Below, piece by piece: positions 36,612-47,819 of a stretch of 64,000 nt of DNA. Source of the DNA: Earliella scabrosa (lineage: Eukaryota > Basidiomycota > Agaricomycetes > Polyporales > Polyporaceae); NCBI GenBank assembly GCA_022605405.1, contig JABYQQ010000004.1, positions 1,984,001 to 2,048,000 on the forward strand. The letters are read 5' to 3'. The first letter of the stretch is position 1. Each line of letters opens with the position of its first letter. The position numbers were made by a program, and so were the translations under genes. Under the pieces are notes generated by a model. That model saw nothing but the letters and a program-made list of their open reading frames with translations, was not told where the DNA came from and made no database searches.

Positions 36612-39600
36612 TCACCCGTCCACGTCCATCCCCACGTCACGCTCCTCCTGCTTTATGCGCTTCGCAGGCAGCGCGCCAGATCCGGCGAGACCGGCCAACG
36701 CGGTCGCAGCAACGACTGCCGGGTCGCCGTCGTCGCTCTCGCTGCGCCTCTTCTCGCCTCGGTGACCGCCGCCGCCGGAGTCGCCCTCGGGAGGGAGTCC
36801 GAGCATGGCGCTCTTGGGCGTTGCATAACGCGAACCCGCCTCCGACTGGTTCGAGGACAGGGTCAGCTTGTCGAAGCTCGTGGCTGCACCGCTGGCGGGC
36901 GACGGTGCGTCGTATGGAGGGGCCATATTGAGCGGTCCAGGGAATGCCAGGCCCGAGAGCGAACTCGTGCTCGACGATCGAGGGAGGCCATAGAACGGGG
37001 TCGAGTACCCGGAGCCTGGCGCTGTGCCAGGCGTTGTGGGCGTGAGGGGCGCATACGGCGAGAGAGGAGAGGAAGGCGAGTGTGTATGCGATCTGTGCTC
37101 ATGTGCTAGATGGAGGGGGAGAGGTGGAAGGTGAGTGTCACAAAAGTTGAGCATAGGGTCGTTCTCGGGATCGCCCTCCGCATTGCCGTTCTGTCCACGC
37201 TGCAACCCGACAACACGGAGACGTTCGACCCAGCTGTGCACGGACGATCGTTCAACTCAGCTCAATGAGGTCAAGAAGAAGACAGCGGGGCACTCACATA
37301 TCCGCCCGCTCCAAACTGTCTTTGAAGACACCCGTCACACCGCGCAGCATGTCCAAGCTCTCGGTCGCCAACGTCAAGATCTTCTGAGCGGCCTGAGTAG
37401 CACCATCGACGGTCGGAGGGGTTGCCCCAGTCGTGGCACTGCTTGTTTGCCTGGAATGTCCGTGCGTCCTGTTCGGTCCACGCACTGGAGACGTTGCACG
37501 CGAAGCAGGGCGCGATCGAGGAGAGGGGCCAGCTTCTCCCGGGCCATAGCTGTAAGGTGCTGTCCCACGATGCCGTCCTCTGGCCGTACCAGATGCAGTC
37601 GCGGTGCTCTCCCCGCGGGTATCGTGTCCGGTGCCTGTTGCGGGGGAAGGACCTTCCACGCCAACGCCCGACGCAGCGGCCCATCTCCGCGGTAGGTGGA
37701 GGATAAATGAACGGACACGCGAGCGTGCAGGTCCTGGGAGCGCACCGCCTGCGTAACGGCTGACGACCTCCACGACCTGGCGGATCGTATCTACGACATC
37801 GCGCTTCGCCGTCTGCAAGGTGCGCAAGTGCTGCGGTGAAATGGGGGTCCCGTTTGGCGAGGTGCCGTTGGGTTGGAGCGAGGAGATGAAGTTGCGGAGG
37901 ACAAGGATCTGGGCGTCGATCTGCGCCGTGGCGTACTGTATGAATGAAGCAACATGAGCATGCGTATCTGACACATCGTGTTGGGGCCGCTTTGCGCACC
38001 TGTAGCCACTGCAAGCAGTACTTCAATCTCCTCATGCTCTCCTCGCTGAGAGCGGCACTGATGCCGCCAGCTTCGAGGAAAACGGCCTGCCATCGACTAC
38101 GCTGCGCAACCTGTTGGCTTTCCTGTGCGTCCGCATGTTGCGTCAATGTCGATGCGGGAGGCAGGGTCGGCCGCTCTGGCTGCGAGCTTGCGGACGAATG
38201 CGGTGTAGGTGTGCGGCTCTCTGCGATGACGCTCATCTGGGTTGGAGACATCGCTGCGGAGGGTTCAGCCCGTTTCAGCGATCGCAAGGCAAACGACATA
38301 ATTCTGCAGCTGACCTTCTCGTGATCGAGCATCGTCCTCGCGATACCGCTCGCTGGATGAGCTGTCTCTGCGTGTCATTGAAACGTCCCTGTCCTCCCAG
38401 GGCCTCCTCGGCTCCACCACATCGACCGAATCGCTGCGTGTGCGGTCGCGACTGGATGTGCGCCGTGCATAGCTGCCAATCTAGTGGAACGCGGGGGTTA
38501 GCTTGGAGCTCCTGAGTTGCAGTTCACGACGGCGCGCAGTATGAGATCGCGAACGGGCGTCCGACGCGGGCGGGGCCGTCCGGAAGAAGCCACGAGCGCG
38601 ATCGGTCCCCTAAACGTCGACCGACGTGCCAGATATGGGAGATGTATAATTGGCAGGGCGTTCCTGGCCCCCACGCCTTGGCAGTGGTGGGCGAGACGTC
38701 ATGCCGTCCACAGGCGGACAGACCGAAAAGATAATGTTTGAAGGCGGTGGGAGCGACCACGGCCTCGCGCTGCCTGCGAGGCGTCGCAGCAGCGCCAGAT
38801 GACCTCCCCGCAGCGCGAAGAAGGAAGGCAGATAGCAAAGAAGCTCGCCCGTGGGCGCACGCAAGGGGTAGAGAGAGCGAACGAGCAGGAGCGAGGGGAG
38901 AGATCACGCACCCTGTCCAGCTGTCTGCACGCGAAATCGTCCAGCTGGCCGACGGGCAGGCGGTCAATCACCGGGCGCGAGATGGACTTCATCGACGACT
39001 CCATCATCTCCGCGCCATACTGCACCACCCGTTCGTCGTCGTCGTCAGCGTCAGCGTGTCAACGTCAAGTGAGACCCGTGTGTGGTGTTTTGTGCAGCGG
39101 CGTGCATTTTCGGTGGCGGTCCGATCAATTCGTGAGTGGTGGCGGCGTGAGGGGGATGGAGGACAGAGAGGGGGGCGCACCTTGACGACTCGCGAGCTCG
39201 CCTTGCTATGCTCGTACGCGCGCAGCGCAGTGTTCACCAGCGGGAGGCTCGACATGCGCGACAGCGTCTTCCACTCCTCGCCCTCCCTATCCCTATCCCG
39301 ATCCCTGTCCCCGTCCCTGCCCCTGCCCCGATCCCTAGCGCCCTCCTCCCTCCTCCGCTCCTCGTCCTCTTCGCGCAGATCCTCGTCCATGAGCGACGGC
39401 GAGGGGAGCGATGGCGAAGATGTTGCGGAAGTCACGGACAGCGCGGGCGTCGTCTGGAACGCTGCACGGGGACGGCGTGCGTCAGATGCCAAAAAAACCG
39501 TTGGGGCAAATAAGCTCCATGCGGGCACGCACATGTGGACGGGGACGAGCCGTTCTGCGTGCTGTTGCGCATGTCCCCGAGGGCGCGCACGGCGATGCGG

Positions 39601-39629
39601 ACGGACTCATCCTGGTCGGCTAGGGCCAT
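36612..39629 (-). CDS. OPI1: Opi1-type transcriptional repressor of phospholipid synthesis
   Basis: Yeast Opi1 senses phosphatidic acid at the ER and represses inositol/choline-responsive genes. Seven exons (descending 39629-39533, 39461-39181, 39019-38912, 38480-38315, 38253-38000, 37935-37298, 37233-36612) join in frame to 721 aa. Family blocks in order: QDESVRIAVRALGDMRN at the N-terminus, LPLVNTALRAYEHSKASSR, YGAEMMESS with SRPVIDRLPV and LDDFACRQLDR, GGISAALSEESMRRLKYCLQ, then ATESLDMLRGVTGVFKDSL running across an intron into WVERLRVVGLQRG. An Arg/Asp dipeptide tract (GRGRDGDRDRDRDRE) sits in exon 2, and the C-terminal 180 residues are Ser/Pro-rich. The first exon is small, but its sequence is the conserved start of the family. 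Regulatory targets cannot be read from the window. Confidence 0.9.
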
Positions 39630-40201
39630 CGGCGGGTGGGCGGCGGGCGGGAATCAGTGCGGCGGGGAGGGAGAGGGCGTCGGGTAGATGAGTGTCAGGT
39701 AGGAAAGAGAGCAGGTCGACTCGATGCTCTCTCTGTGCTTTGCTTTGGGGATACGAGAAGCACATGAAATCCTCCACGCGATCGCTTTCACGTGCATCCA
39801 TCCAATTCAAATCTTATCGAGCCGCCCCGCCTCGTGTCGCCACTTCCCACGCCTCTGAGCCAATCCGGAGCGCTCCCGGAGCGCCCTCGAGCCGTCCAGG
39901 TTGCCCTCGACAAGAGACAAGTGCGCACGACGTGAGACTCGGGATACAATAAAGTGCTCTACACTACGGGCAGCGACGCCATATACATACATGCATAATA
40001 GAAATCCGGACGCAACGGAGACCTATACAATATCCAACAGTCCGCCCAGAACCGGGACCAGAGATGCGACAGTGAAAACATGGGACAGACAAACAGAGCG
40101 GAGGGGGTTTATGCACATTTTGCGCATGGCGATGGGGGTCCACACATACCACATATTCCATATCATCACCAGCAGTCAACGTCGCGCGCCTGCGGGCGCG
40201 C
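39630..40201. promoter_or_regulatory. OPI1 upstream region
   Basis: 570 bases lie between the OPI1 start and the 3' end of the GATA-factor gene, which runs in the same direction. They hold the OPI1 promoter and GATA-gene 3' UTR. No coding frame or clear element was recognised. Confidence 0.45.
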
Positions 40202-43200
40202 TCATTCACGCGCGGCAGGTTGCGAGGCAGGCGGCGCGACAGGCCACACAGACCCGCCCCCACCCTCACGGCTTCCCTTCTCCTGCCTCGCTAATGGCAC
40301 AGAGGCTGCCGACCCTTCCGTCTGCTGGGCCTGCCCTTGCGGACCCTGCGAAGGCGACGACGACGACTGCTGCGCCTGCGATGGCTGGCCTTCGTTCGCG
40401 CTGCCGCCAGCACGCATCTCGTCCAGACCGCGCTTCACCCCGGCCATGATCCTATCCGTCCTCTCGAGCATCTCCTCCAGACGTTTGCGCTCCTCGGCGA
40501 GCTGGCGGTAGTGTTGTTCGAGTTCCGCAGTGCTCGGTATGGGCGCGATGCCCTCCATGAGCTGAGGCGCGGGAGCGACTGGGGCACCAGTGTGGTAGAA
40601 CGATGGCCCGACGTGTCCGGCGAATGGTGGTGGGGGCGCGTGTGCGGGGACATGGAGTGGAGGGGGTATGCCATAGGGTGCACCCGGGGGAGCGTTCATA
40701 CCGTGACCCGCGATAGGCGAGTGCGTCCTGCTCGGAACCCCAGGTCCCATCGGCACGTTAGCCTGCGCCGACCCCGAACGAATATAACTCGGGGGTGGGG
40801 GAGGAACGCCGCCGTACTGTGAGTTCATAAGGCTGGTGACAACGTCAGGCCCCAGAGCTGCGATGAGCCCAGGGAGCGCTTGCGTAGCGTGGGGATGGGG
40901 GAACGGATTGCCACGGGGAGCACCTGGACCGTAGCTTGACGGCTCACCCATACCCTGCATCATCGTCTCGCCCCACTGACCCGCCTGCCCGCCGCCTTCA
41001 TGCGAGCCAACGCCAGCAGTGCGACGACGCACTTTCCGTGGCTTCCCCTCGTCCTCTTCATCATCCAGTTCTCCCTCCGCATCCTTGTCGCGCGCCTTGG
41101 ACGTACGCGCCCGACGCGCCCGCTTCTTCGGCTGTTCCTCTTCGCTCTCCGTCTGCGCACCAGCAGAGCCTGAGGGCAACGCGCGACCTACGCTGGCAAG
41201 CACCTCGGCCGCAGCTTGGTCCGTCATGCGGTCTTGCGGGGTGGGAGAACTTGGCGCGCCCGGAGCGGCAGGAACGCGTTTCCGCCTCTTGATCACCGTC
41301 TTCTTCATGGAGTTAGGACGATGCGTGCCGTGAAGCTTGAAATAGAGGCCTGGGCGGAGAGGAAGGAGGCGGAAAAAAAGCGTCAGTGACGGTTCTCAGA
41401 GCGACAGTGCAAAACCCAGAGTGACGATTGATGGGATGGTTCGGGAATGGCCCCAGCCCGTTTCTTCGTCATCAGGGTGGCATAAGGTACAATGTCCGCC
41501 GTGCCCGCGACCAACCCGTCGGGCCTCAGACGACCGCCCTCTAATGTCGCTGGCACTCACGCCGGACGGCCATCGTGCAGCCTCCACCAATGAGAGGCGA
41601 GACGGGTACGTCTTATCTGATAAGATTCCGGCCTGAGATAGGCGGTGGGATCACATCTATCTCACGGGCGCCGTGTAAACGCCCGGGAGATGGACAATGA
41701 CCCAGGGCGGCGGGGGACAAAGAATGGATAACCTCCCCGCCCCAATCTTGCGGGCGATGGAGCGAGGGAGGAACGACGAAGATTGTAGTGAACACGTACC
41801 GCACGCGTTGCAGATATTGTTCCCGACATCGTCCCGTCGCCATAAGGGGGTGGTACTCGTTCCGCAATTCGCACAGCTGAGTGCGCCGACCTGGCTCCGA
41901 ACCCTTGACCGACTATTGGCGGGGGTTTGCGCGCTGATGACGGGAGATGACTCTGCCCCGGAGGTCTCCGCGCCCTGTTCTACAACGGGAGCAGTAGCAT
42001 CGGCCTTCTGCGCAGGTGCACCGTTCGCAGGATCAACTACTCCTGCTTGGAGGGCGTTGTTATAAGTAGGACAGCCATTACATGCGGACGTGCCTCCAGT
42101 GCCGTCGCAACGGCCATCGCCGGGGCATGTGCCACCTGGATGTTTCTGCACCGGTGTGCGAGGGGCATCTGTCGGTTGACTCTTCGTCTGGTGTAGTGCG
42201 GGAGAAGCGGCGGGTGTCGGCATCGTGGGTGGGGAAGCTGTTCTGCGAGCGGCGGAATCCTGGATCTGGCTTTGTGTCTGCGCAGAGGACTGGAAGGGAC
42301 TAGGTGGGACGGATTGTTTCGCGTTCGGGTGGGTTGCTGACTGCAAAGTGGATGTACGCCCCAGAGAGACGGGGCGAGGGACGTGCTTCGTCCTGTAGTA
42401 AAGGCCTACGGAGGAGAGTGATCAGTCAACGAGGGAAGAGGGCAAGGCACGACGGTATCATCAACAAATGCGGCGCAACATGAGCATGTCAGCAGGCACA
42501 TCGCAGGAGAGCTGTCCAGAGCGAGTGGGGCATACGAAAGAGCAAGTGCATCCCGGAATCATGATACCACAGGCCCCCTAGCAGGACGGCGTTCGTGATT
42601 GTGAACAGAAACACGGCGTTGCGCACATGAGGAACGATATCCGCACGACTGACACGATACATGCGCCGAACGCAAAGATGCAGCGAGGAATCGATATGAT
42701 TGCCTCCGAGGCTACGAGCGAACGCGTAGGACACGTGGCGCAGGAGGCAAATCATTATGTGCCCGGGTCTCATTTCCTCGAATGAGACTGCGAGGGTGGG
42801 CGGAGATACCTAGGCGATATTGGAGAGCTGGATAGTTACTCACCACAAGCGTTACAGATGGACTTGCCGTCGTCACCGCGCCTCCATTGAGGAGTTGTGA
42901 CGGTCCCGCAGTTATTGCAGGCCAACTCGGAGTTAGCGGGTGGACTGTTCTGGTCCGCGGCGGGATCGTCGTTGTCACCCGATCGCTCCTTCAACGCGGG
43001 GTCAAGAGGAAATGGAGAACTGGTGTTCCGGCCTTGTATGGGAGGAAGGGGTGCGGAGGTGGCAAGAGGAGACGCGTCGTCGTTCCTGGAGTGATCGGAG
43101 GCAGGCGGTGTGTGTATGTGACCGTTGTACTGTAGCCTCGATATTGATGAGAGCGCGTTATTGTGCATGTTCATGACGGGCGACTCGAGCACGACCGGAG

Positions 43201-43204
43201 CCAT
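40202..43204 (-). CDS. iron-type two-finger GATA transcription factor (Fep1/Urbs1/SRE/Cir1 class)
   Basis: This should be a nuclear repressor or regulator of siderophore and iron-uptake genes. Exons 43204-42844, 42405-41800 and 41349-40202 join to 704 aa. Finger 1 is C96-x2-C99-x17-C117-x2-C120 ([20 protein letters not shown]). Finger 2 is C298-x2-C301-x17-C319-x2-C322 ([20 protein letters not shown]). Between them is C214-x5-C220-x8-C229-x2-C232 ([19 protein letters not shown]), the iron-sensing cysteine-rich signature that separates this class from AreA/WC-type GATA factors. Each finger is cut at the same residue by a long phase-1 intron. After finger 2 come [16 protein letters not shown] and RRKRV, then Pro/Gly-rich sequence and a short coiled coil (about 20 residues from [20 protein letters not shown]). 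Whether it represses or activates is not shown by sequence. Confidence 0.92.
41611..41625. promoter_or_regulatory. inverted GATA-site palindrome in intron 2 of the GATA-factor gene
   Basis: TCTTATCTGATAAGA is a perfect 7+1+7 inverted repeat. It contains ATCTGATAA, which matches the ATCWGATAA element known for fungal siderophore regulators (SRE/SreA class). It lies inside the 450-base intron that follows finger 2. Function as a binding site is inferred. Confidence 0.5.
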
Positions 43205-44594
43205 TATGAGAGGTGAGATTAAGAGGAAGTATGGTTGCAGAGAAGTGATTAGTCAGGCAGGTCTGGGTGAGACGCGGCTGGCGGAGGCTATAAGGTGGAC
43301 GTCGGAGACGGCGCCGAGAGGGCGAGAGACGACGATGACGGATGAGTTGGCGACGTCGGGACACGACAGTCGGGGAGAGTGATGAAGGTAAAGAGGCAAA
43401 AAGTCAGGAGGACGGAACGGCTTTTGATAAAAAGCCAGATAACACTGGTCGGGTGGGCTCCAGCCAATCGCAGACCGGCCATTAGGGGCGGTGCTAGCCG
43501 GCGTCTATCACGACACCCTTTATCATATCTTATCAGCGCCGCACGCCATTCTCGGCTGGTGCCTCTCGTTCGATCTGGTGGCCCAAGGTGTGCCTCCCAG
43601 CTGCAGCCCGCCGTGTATGGACGGAGAGTCTGAGTCGGAGAGTGATTATTTAGGGCTGCATGCCACCGGCCGCAGAGGACGTCGGCCACGGCACAAGACC
43701 CTCACACCCGTGACTATTCTGGGGGAGAAGGTCCGAAGCAGGGACGGTCTCGTTTCGGCTGGAATAGATCTTATCTCCACATTTATGTCGCGTCCATGTT
43801 CGCGCTAGATCGCGGTCTGTAAGAGCTCTTGTCCGCATGTTCCACATTCAATCCCTGTCCCAAGCCTTTCGCGGTTCAGCCACGGTCTGCGACCTATGTC
43901 CATCCCTCCTCTCACCTGGCGGTGTCGAGCGGTCCTGAACGCGGTCGATGCCCCGCGTCTTGTCGGGTGTGGTTGTCAGTGCAATTTCCCCGCATCATGA
44001 CGAAAGCCGACCGATCGTCCAATGGGATGGGTCCAGGCCTCGCCCGAGAACGCGGAAGCTACCCCGGGCGCCAAGGGGGGCCGATCGGTGTCTTTGGGAC
44101 CGCCCATCAGCCGCCTTGTTCCCCGCGCTCTCTCCCCGTAGCTCAGACTCTCACTGATAACGGTAACCTTAGATAGTTCGCTTTCTTATCTCTCATCCTT
44201 GTGAAACACTCGCACCCCCGGCGGACAGCGCGCGAACGACAGCAGCGGCCTGCTCCAGCCTCCAGCGTGCGCCGCTGCCGCGGATGCCAAGTCGACAGAA
44301 AAACAAGGGCCATCGAGGATGGGAAAGGAGGCCACAAACGATCAGCATTCCATCGCAACTCGTGATCATTTGCCAGCCGTCCTCCTCGCGCGTGCGAGCA
44401 CTGCGAGGTCATTCCTCCAACCATAGCCGCGCGCGTGCCTGCGAGTGTGCGACCTCAGCGATATTCGTAATTGGACGTCTAAGTGCGCGTCAGACGTTGC
44501 ATCTCCAAGACGAAACCTGAAGCTTGAAGCGCTGCTACAGTGCGAAAAGCCCCGAACCCGGTAAGCCATTGGCACCATGACCGAGACGGACACG
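43205..44594. other. intergenic region upstream of the GATA-factor gene
   Basis: 1.4 kb to the edge of the tandem duplication. It contains the GATAA cluster but no recognisable gene. Confidence 0.5.
43425..43536. promoter_or_regulatory. cluster of GATAA sites upstream of the GATA-factor gene
   Basis: Within 112 bases, about 220-330 bases upstream of the ATG at 43204, there are TGATAA (43425-43430), AGATAA (43437-43442), TTATCA (43520-43525) and CTTATCAG (43529-43536). Such clustering suggests GATA-factor control, possibly autoregulation. A further TTATCT lies near 43770. Confidence 0.45.
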
Positions 44595-44639
44595 CTCACC
44601 GGTATGGAAAATTTCAGACGAGATGAGCCGAGTCTCACC

Positions 44640-45440
44640 CACATCCGACATACCCAGCATGGTCAGACAATCCCAAGGATTTTACGGTCGTCTGTATGCG
44701 TAGGGGGTGTGTCAACGATTGGAAATTAGCACGCCGCGAGCAACGTACTTCACGACATCCATGATCCTCTGAGGTCCCGACAGACTTGATGTTGCGTACA
44801 CTCCATGGTGTAGATTCAGGACTGACCGCCGGACGCTGAAAATTGTAGGCGCGCTGGCAGACACACACCGCAGTCTGTGGGATTGCTGTGGGTCAGCAAC
44901 CGGTCCCGGGCGTTCCGTGAGAGCTGGTGGTACTTACACGTAGCGGTCGGCAAATTGCAATGGAATGTGTAGTAAGCATGTCTGAGCAGGTCTGAGCATC
45001 TGTGACAGGTGTCAGTAGCAACAGCGCAGCGCGTACTTACGCCGATGACGCCAGAATCGCGAACACTCGATGGGATATGTGCGCAGATCCTTCGGAGGGT
45101 AGGAATATGAAATATTGTGCTGAGCAAGTGTGACAGGCGGATTCTCATACGGCTGTGGCTAAGACAGGATCAAATTCGACAGCACCGCATTCCCGACGTT
45201 TGGGCCTGGATCTGGATTGGTATTAGATGTCACTGGCAACGGTGAATGAATATGTCGCGTGTCCCAGACGCGGCTGGAACATCCAGGGGCGGCGCGATGG
45301 GAGACGAGGATGATCGTCTACGTGAAGTCGAGGTAGTCTTCGGTATCGCCAGGCCGTCCTCGACTCCGTCGAATTGGCATATCCTAGTGCCGGGATGACC
45401 TCAGTCATCTACATAGACGATGTCGGTGAAACTAACGGAT
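44640..45440 (-). other. duplicated module of unknown nature, copy A
   Basis: This part of the duplicated unit lies 3' of F-box gene A. On the minus strand it has several good splice signals, and copy B has matching ones. The copy-A sequence carries a 2-base insertion relative to B that breaks the frame reading LHHGVYATSSLSGPQRIMD. It may be a decayed gene or a long 3' UTR, and I recognise no family. Confidence 0.3.
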
Positions 45441-45448
45441 ACTCACTA

Positions 45449-46728
45449 CTACATCAGCAGGTGACGGAAGGAGACCTCGATAGCCCTGGGTCTTCTCGCA
45501 TGCAGCTTCGGCAGTTTCTGCCTGAAGCGCTCCCGATACTGAGCTTCGGTGATATCATCGCCGCCCCTCACGATGAGTATAAATGAGAGGATCTGGAGAT
45601 CCTTGTAGTTAGGACGCTCCAAGACGGTGTCAAGCACCTCGATGCCTTCGAAGTCCAAGCGTGCCTCCGGTCCGTAAGAGACCATGGTGTTCCTGTCACT
45701 GTAAAGGTCGACATCCAGATACAGGACGGCAAGTTGAGACGGGAGCTCTTCGAGTAGAAGAGAGGTGCGTGCCCATATAGCCGCTTGCGAGCCGTGCGTC
45801 TGAGGCACTGCAAAGTAGTAACTGATACGTAGTTTTTTCAACTGTACGAAGGGAGGCAGCAAGATTTTGCCTGCAGTTCTAGTTGAGTAAATGTCGAGGT
45901 ACTAGCAGGAATGCATGGTGTGGTGTGGGACGTACCAGGACCGTCGGTCATCGCATCAAAAATCCACAGATCTGTCAGGTTCGGAGCGACCATTTGGAGT
46001 AAGTGGTTGTGGGATGCCTTCTGGATCACAAAAGGGAGGTAGTGCAGCGACTGCAAGGAGCCGCGCGTAGGTGTCCCGAAGAGCCATTCAAGGAGTTCGG
46101 CCACACATTCTTCATCATCAGCGAACTCCACAGAAAGCGTGATCAGTGCAGGGAGTCTGCGAGAGGCAAACACGGGCATCCGGGGCCTCTCGGGAGGGAT
46201 GGGTCGCCATCGAGTGTAGTAAACTTCCAGCTCATTGAGCCCTGGAAGCCCGCAGATGAGACGGCGTATGAGATGGAAGGATGGGAAAGCGCAGTAAGAG
46301 AGATTGAGCTTGCGGAGCGATGTGAACTGCGATAGTGCCATGTGGGTGCTGCGATGTGGGTGACTCTCTACCCAATCAACGCAGATAGTGAGTATTGTTA
46401 GGTTGGGCAGACGACCAGCGAGATCCTGGATAATCGGCCTCTGTGATAGCTCCCGGTCCGGGACATAGTCATGTGGCAGAATCGCAAGACGTGTCGTCGA
46501 TGCTAGCCATGGCTGCATCCTGTTGGAATGTAGCACGCGCTCGACGAAGATATCGTAGGACACCACGTCGGCGATGACCACGTCGTGGAGCAGACAGTGT
46601 CTGCTGGCAGGCAGCCAGTCACTGCAGACGAGCGCGCAGTTTCGCAGGGTCGAAGATCCATCCCACCAGTTATGCGGGATAGAACCGATGATGACATCTG
46701 TGATTTCGGGGGGAATCCGAGGAGCCAT
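45449..46728 (-). CDS. F-box/LRR-like protein A
   Basis: Two exons (46728-45936 and 45870-45449) join to 404 aa. The N-terminus MAPRIPPEITDVIIGSIP with LRNCALVCSDWLPASRHCLLHDV is a fungal F-box-like motif that would bind Skp1 in an SCF ubiquitin ligase. The rest has leucine-rich, repeat-like segments (LTILTICVDW, LRKLNLSYCAF, LNELEVYYTRW, LITLSVEF) expected to recognise a substrate. It is a tandem paralogue of the gene at 48611-49887, with the same intron position and phase. Copy A has longer C-terminal residues (RHLLM before the stop). The substrate is unknown. Confidence 0.78.
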
Positions 46729-47167
46729 CCGAGCCTACGCAAAGTCAAGTATAAGGCTCGATGATGTAGGATCGTTGTAACCAATTCGTAGGAGCGGACT
46801 CACTGGCATAGCGCAATCGCAGGGAAGGCCGTGGTGGTGGGAGTGGACACGATTGAAGTTAAAGTTAAAGGGTCTACCAGGTGCCGTGGTCCTAGCATCA
46901 CCTAATCCTGTACACAGGTAAAATGACCTACCGTCGCGGCAGTAGAGCGGTGTGGCCCTCTGGAGGCTGCGAAAGTCCCTCAGATCGAGCACTGGATTGA
47001 GGCAGTGGCGGCGACATCTTCTGGCGAGAACGGCAGGATGCAACTCAGTATACAGCAAGCTCAGCATGCGCTACAGCCTACGCCCATTCTCATACAGGAG
47101 GGTCTGTACACTGGGAAGACGCCCAGGCCACACTCGAAGGCTACCCTATGGTAGCCCCCGGTGACTA
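46729..47167. other. spacer between F-box A and the MFS fragment
   Basis: Non-coding sequence shared with copy B, presumed to be the F-box promoter. It includes the empty MITE target CAACTCAG at 47041-47048. Confidence 0.5.
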
Positions 47168-47773
47168 TCAGTCCGAAGTGTCCTCTCCCGGCGGAAGCGC
47201 GGAACTTCCCATAGGCTCCTCCGCTAGATGACGCATCGCCCCTTCTCTGCGCGGCCGGACGAACGCAAGAAGCACCAGGCTCACGAGCAGTATGCCACAG
47301 TGAGCGAGGTAGAACGCGCCAGGGAGCGTGTTCTCCGTCAATCCATATATCAGCGAGAACAGCTTGGGTCCGACCACGTACGAGCTATGCGGTGCAAGAG
47401 TCCGTCAACCGCGTTCGCACGAGCGGAAGAGACATACCTCAGTGTCCCCGCGGCTCCCAGCGCGCCGAATAGTTGTCCGGTGTGCGGATTCCCTCCTCCG
47501 CCCTCAAGCTGGCGCGCATAAGTTGCGAGCACGACGCTATGCGCTACTGGACCAAAGTGAGAGCTGAACGAGGTTCCCAGACGGGATAAGAGGAACAGGT
47601 CCCAAGCGGCTGGGGAATCGGCAATTGATGTGCGCCGTATTCGTTGTGGTCTCCAGCGCGAGGAGCGGTTGGGACTCGCCGGTGCGAGCGGTTTGGCCGC
47701 GATACCAGATGTGCATGAACCCGAAAATACCTGTTAGATTGCACGTCAGTAAGAATGACACTCGAGAAGACCC
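47168..47773 (-). pseudogene. truncated MFS transporter fragment (copy A)
   Basis: This segment corresponds to the 3' part of the intact MFS gene at 50718-52872 (minus). It retains the YGLTENTLPGAFYLAHCG helix and the LALVLLAF-like last membrane segment up to the same stop region. Relative to the intact copy it has lost about 75 bases (the counterpart of about 51148-51222) and carries small indels, including one extra base near 47640 that shifts the frame. The 5' half of the gene is missing because the duplication ends at about 47773. It has no start and should not make a transporter. Confidence 0.82.
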
Positions 47774-47819
47774 CTCACCGGTATGGAAAAATTCAGACGA
47801 GATGAGCCGAGTCTCACCC

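Larger units (their letters stand above)
44595..47773. repeat. tandem duplication, copy A (left)
   Basis: Copy A spans about 3.18 kb and matches copy B over its whole length. It starts at CTCACCGGTATGG and ends inside an MFS-gene fragment, directly abutting copy B in the same orientation. It contains the unknown module, F-box gene A and the truncated MFS fragment. It has the unoccupied MITE site (CAACTCAG once, at 47041-47048). Its boundaries were placed by eye where the two copies stop matching. Confidence 0.85.

Noticed and set aside
37080..37145. Possible short intron in the last OPI1 exon
   Set aside because: It would be only about 36 bases, shorter than the other introns here, and the frame is open without it.
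38738..39691. 317-codon plus-strand frame
   Set aside because: It lies opposite OPI1 exons, which match a conserved family and splice cleanly.
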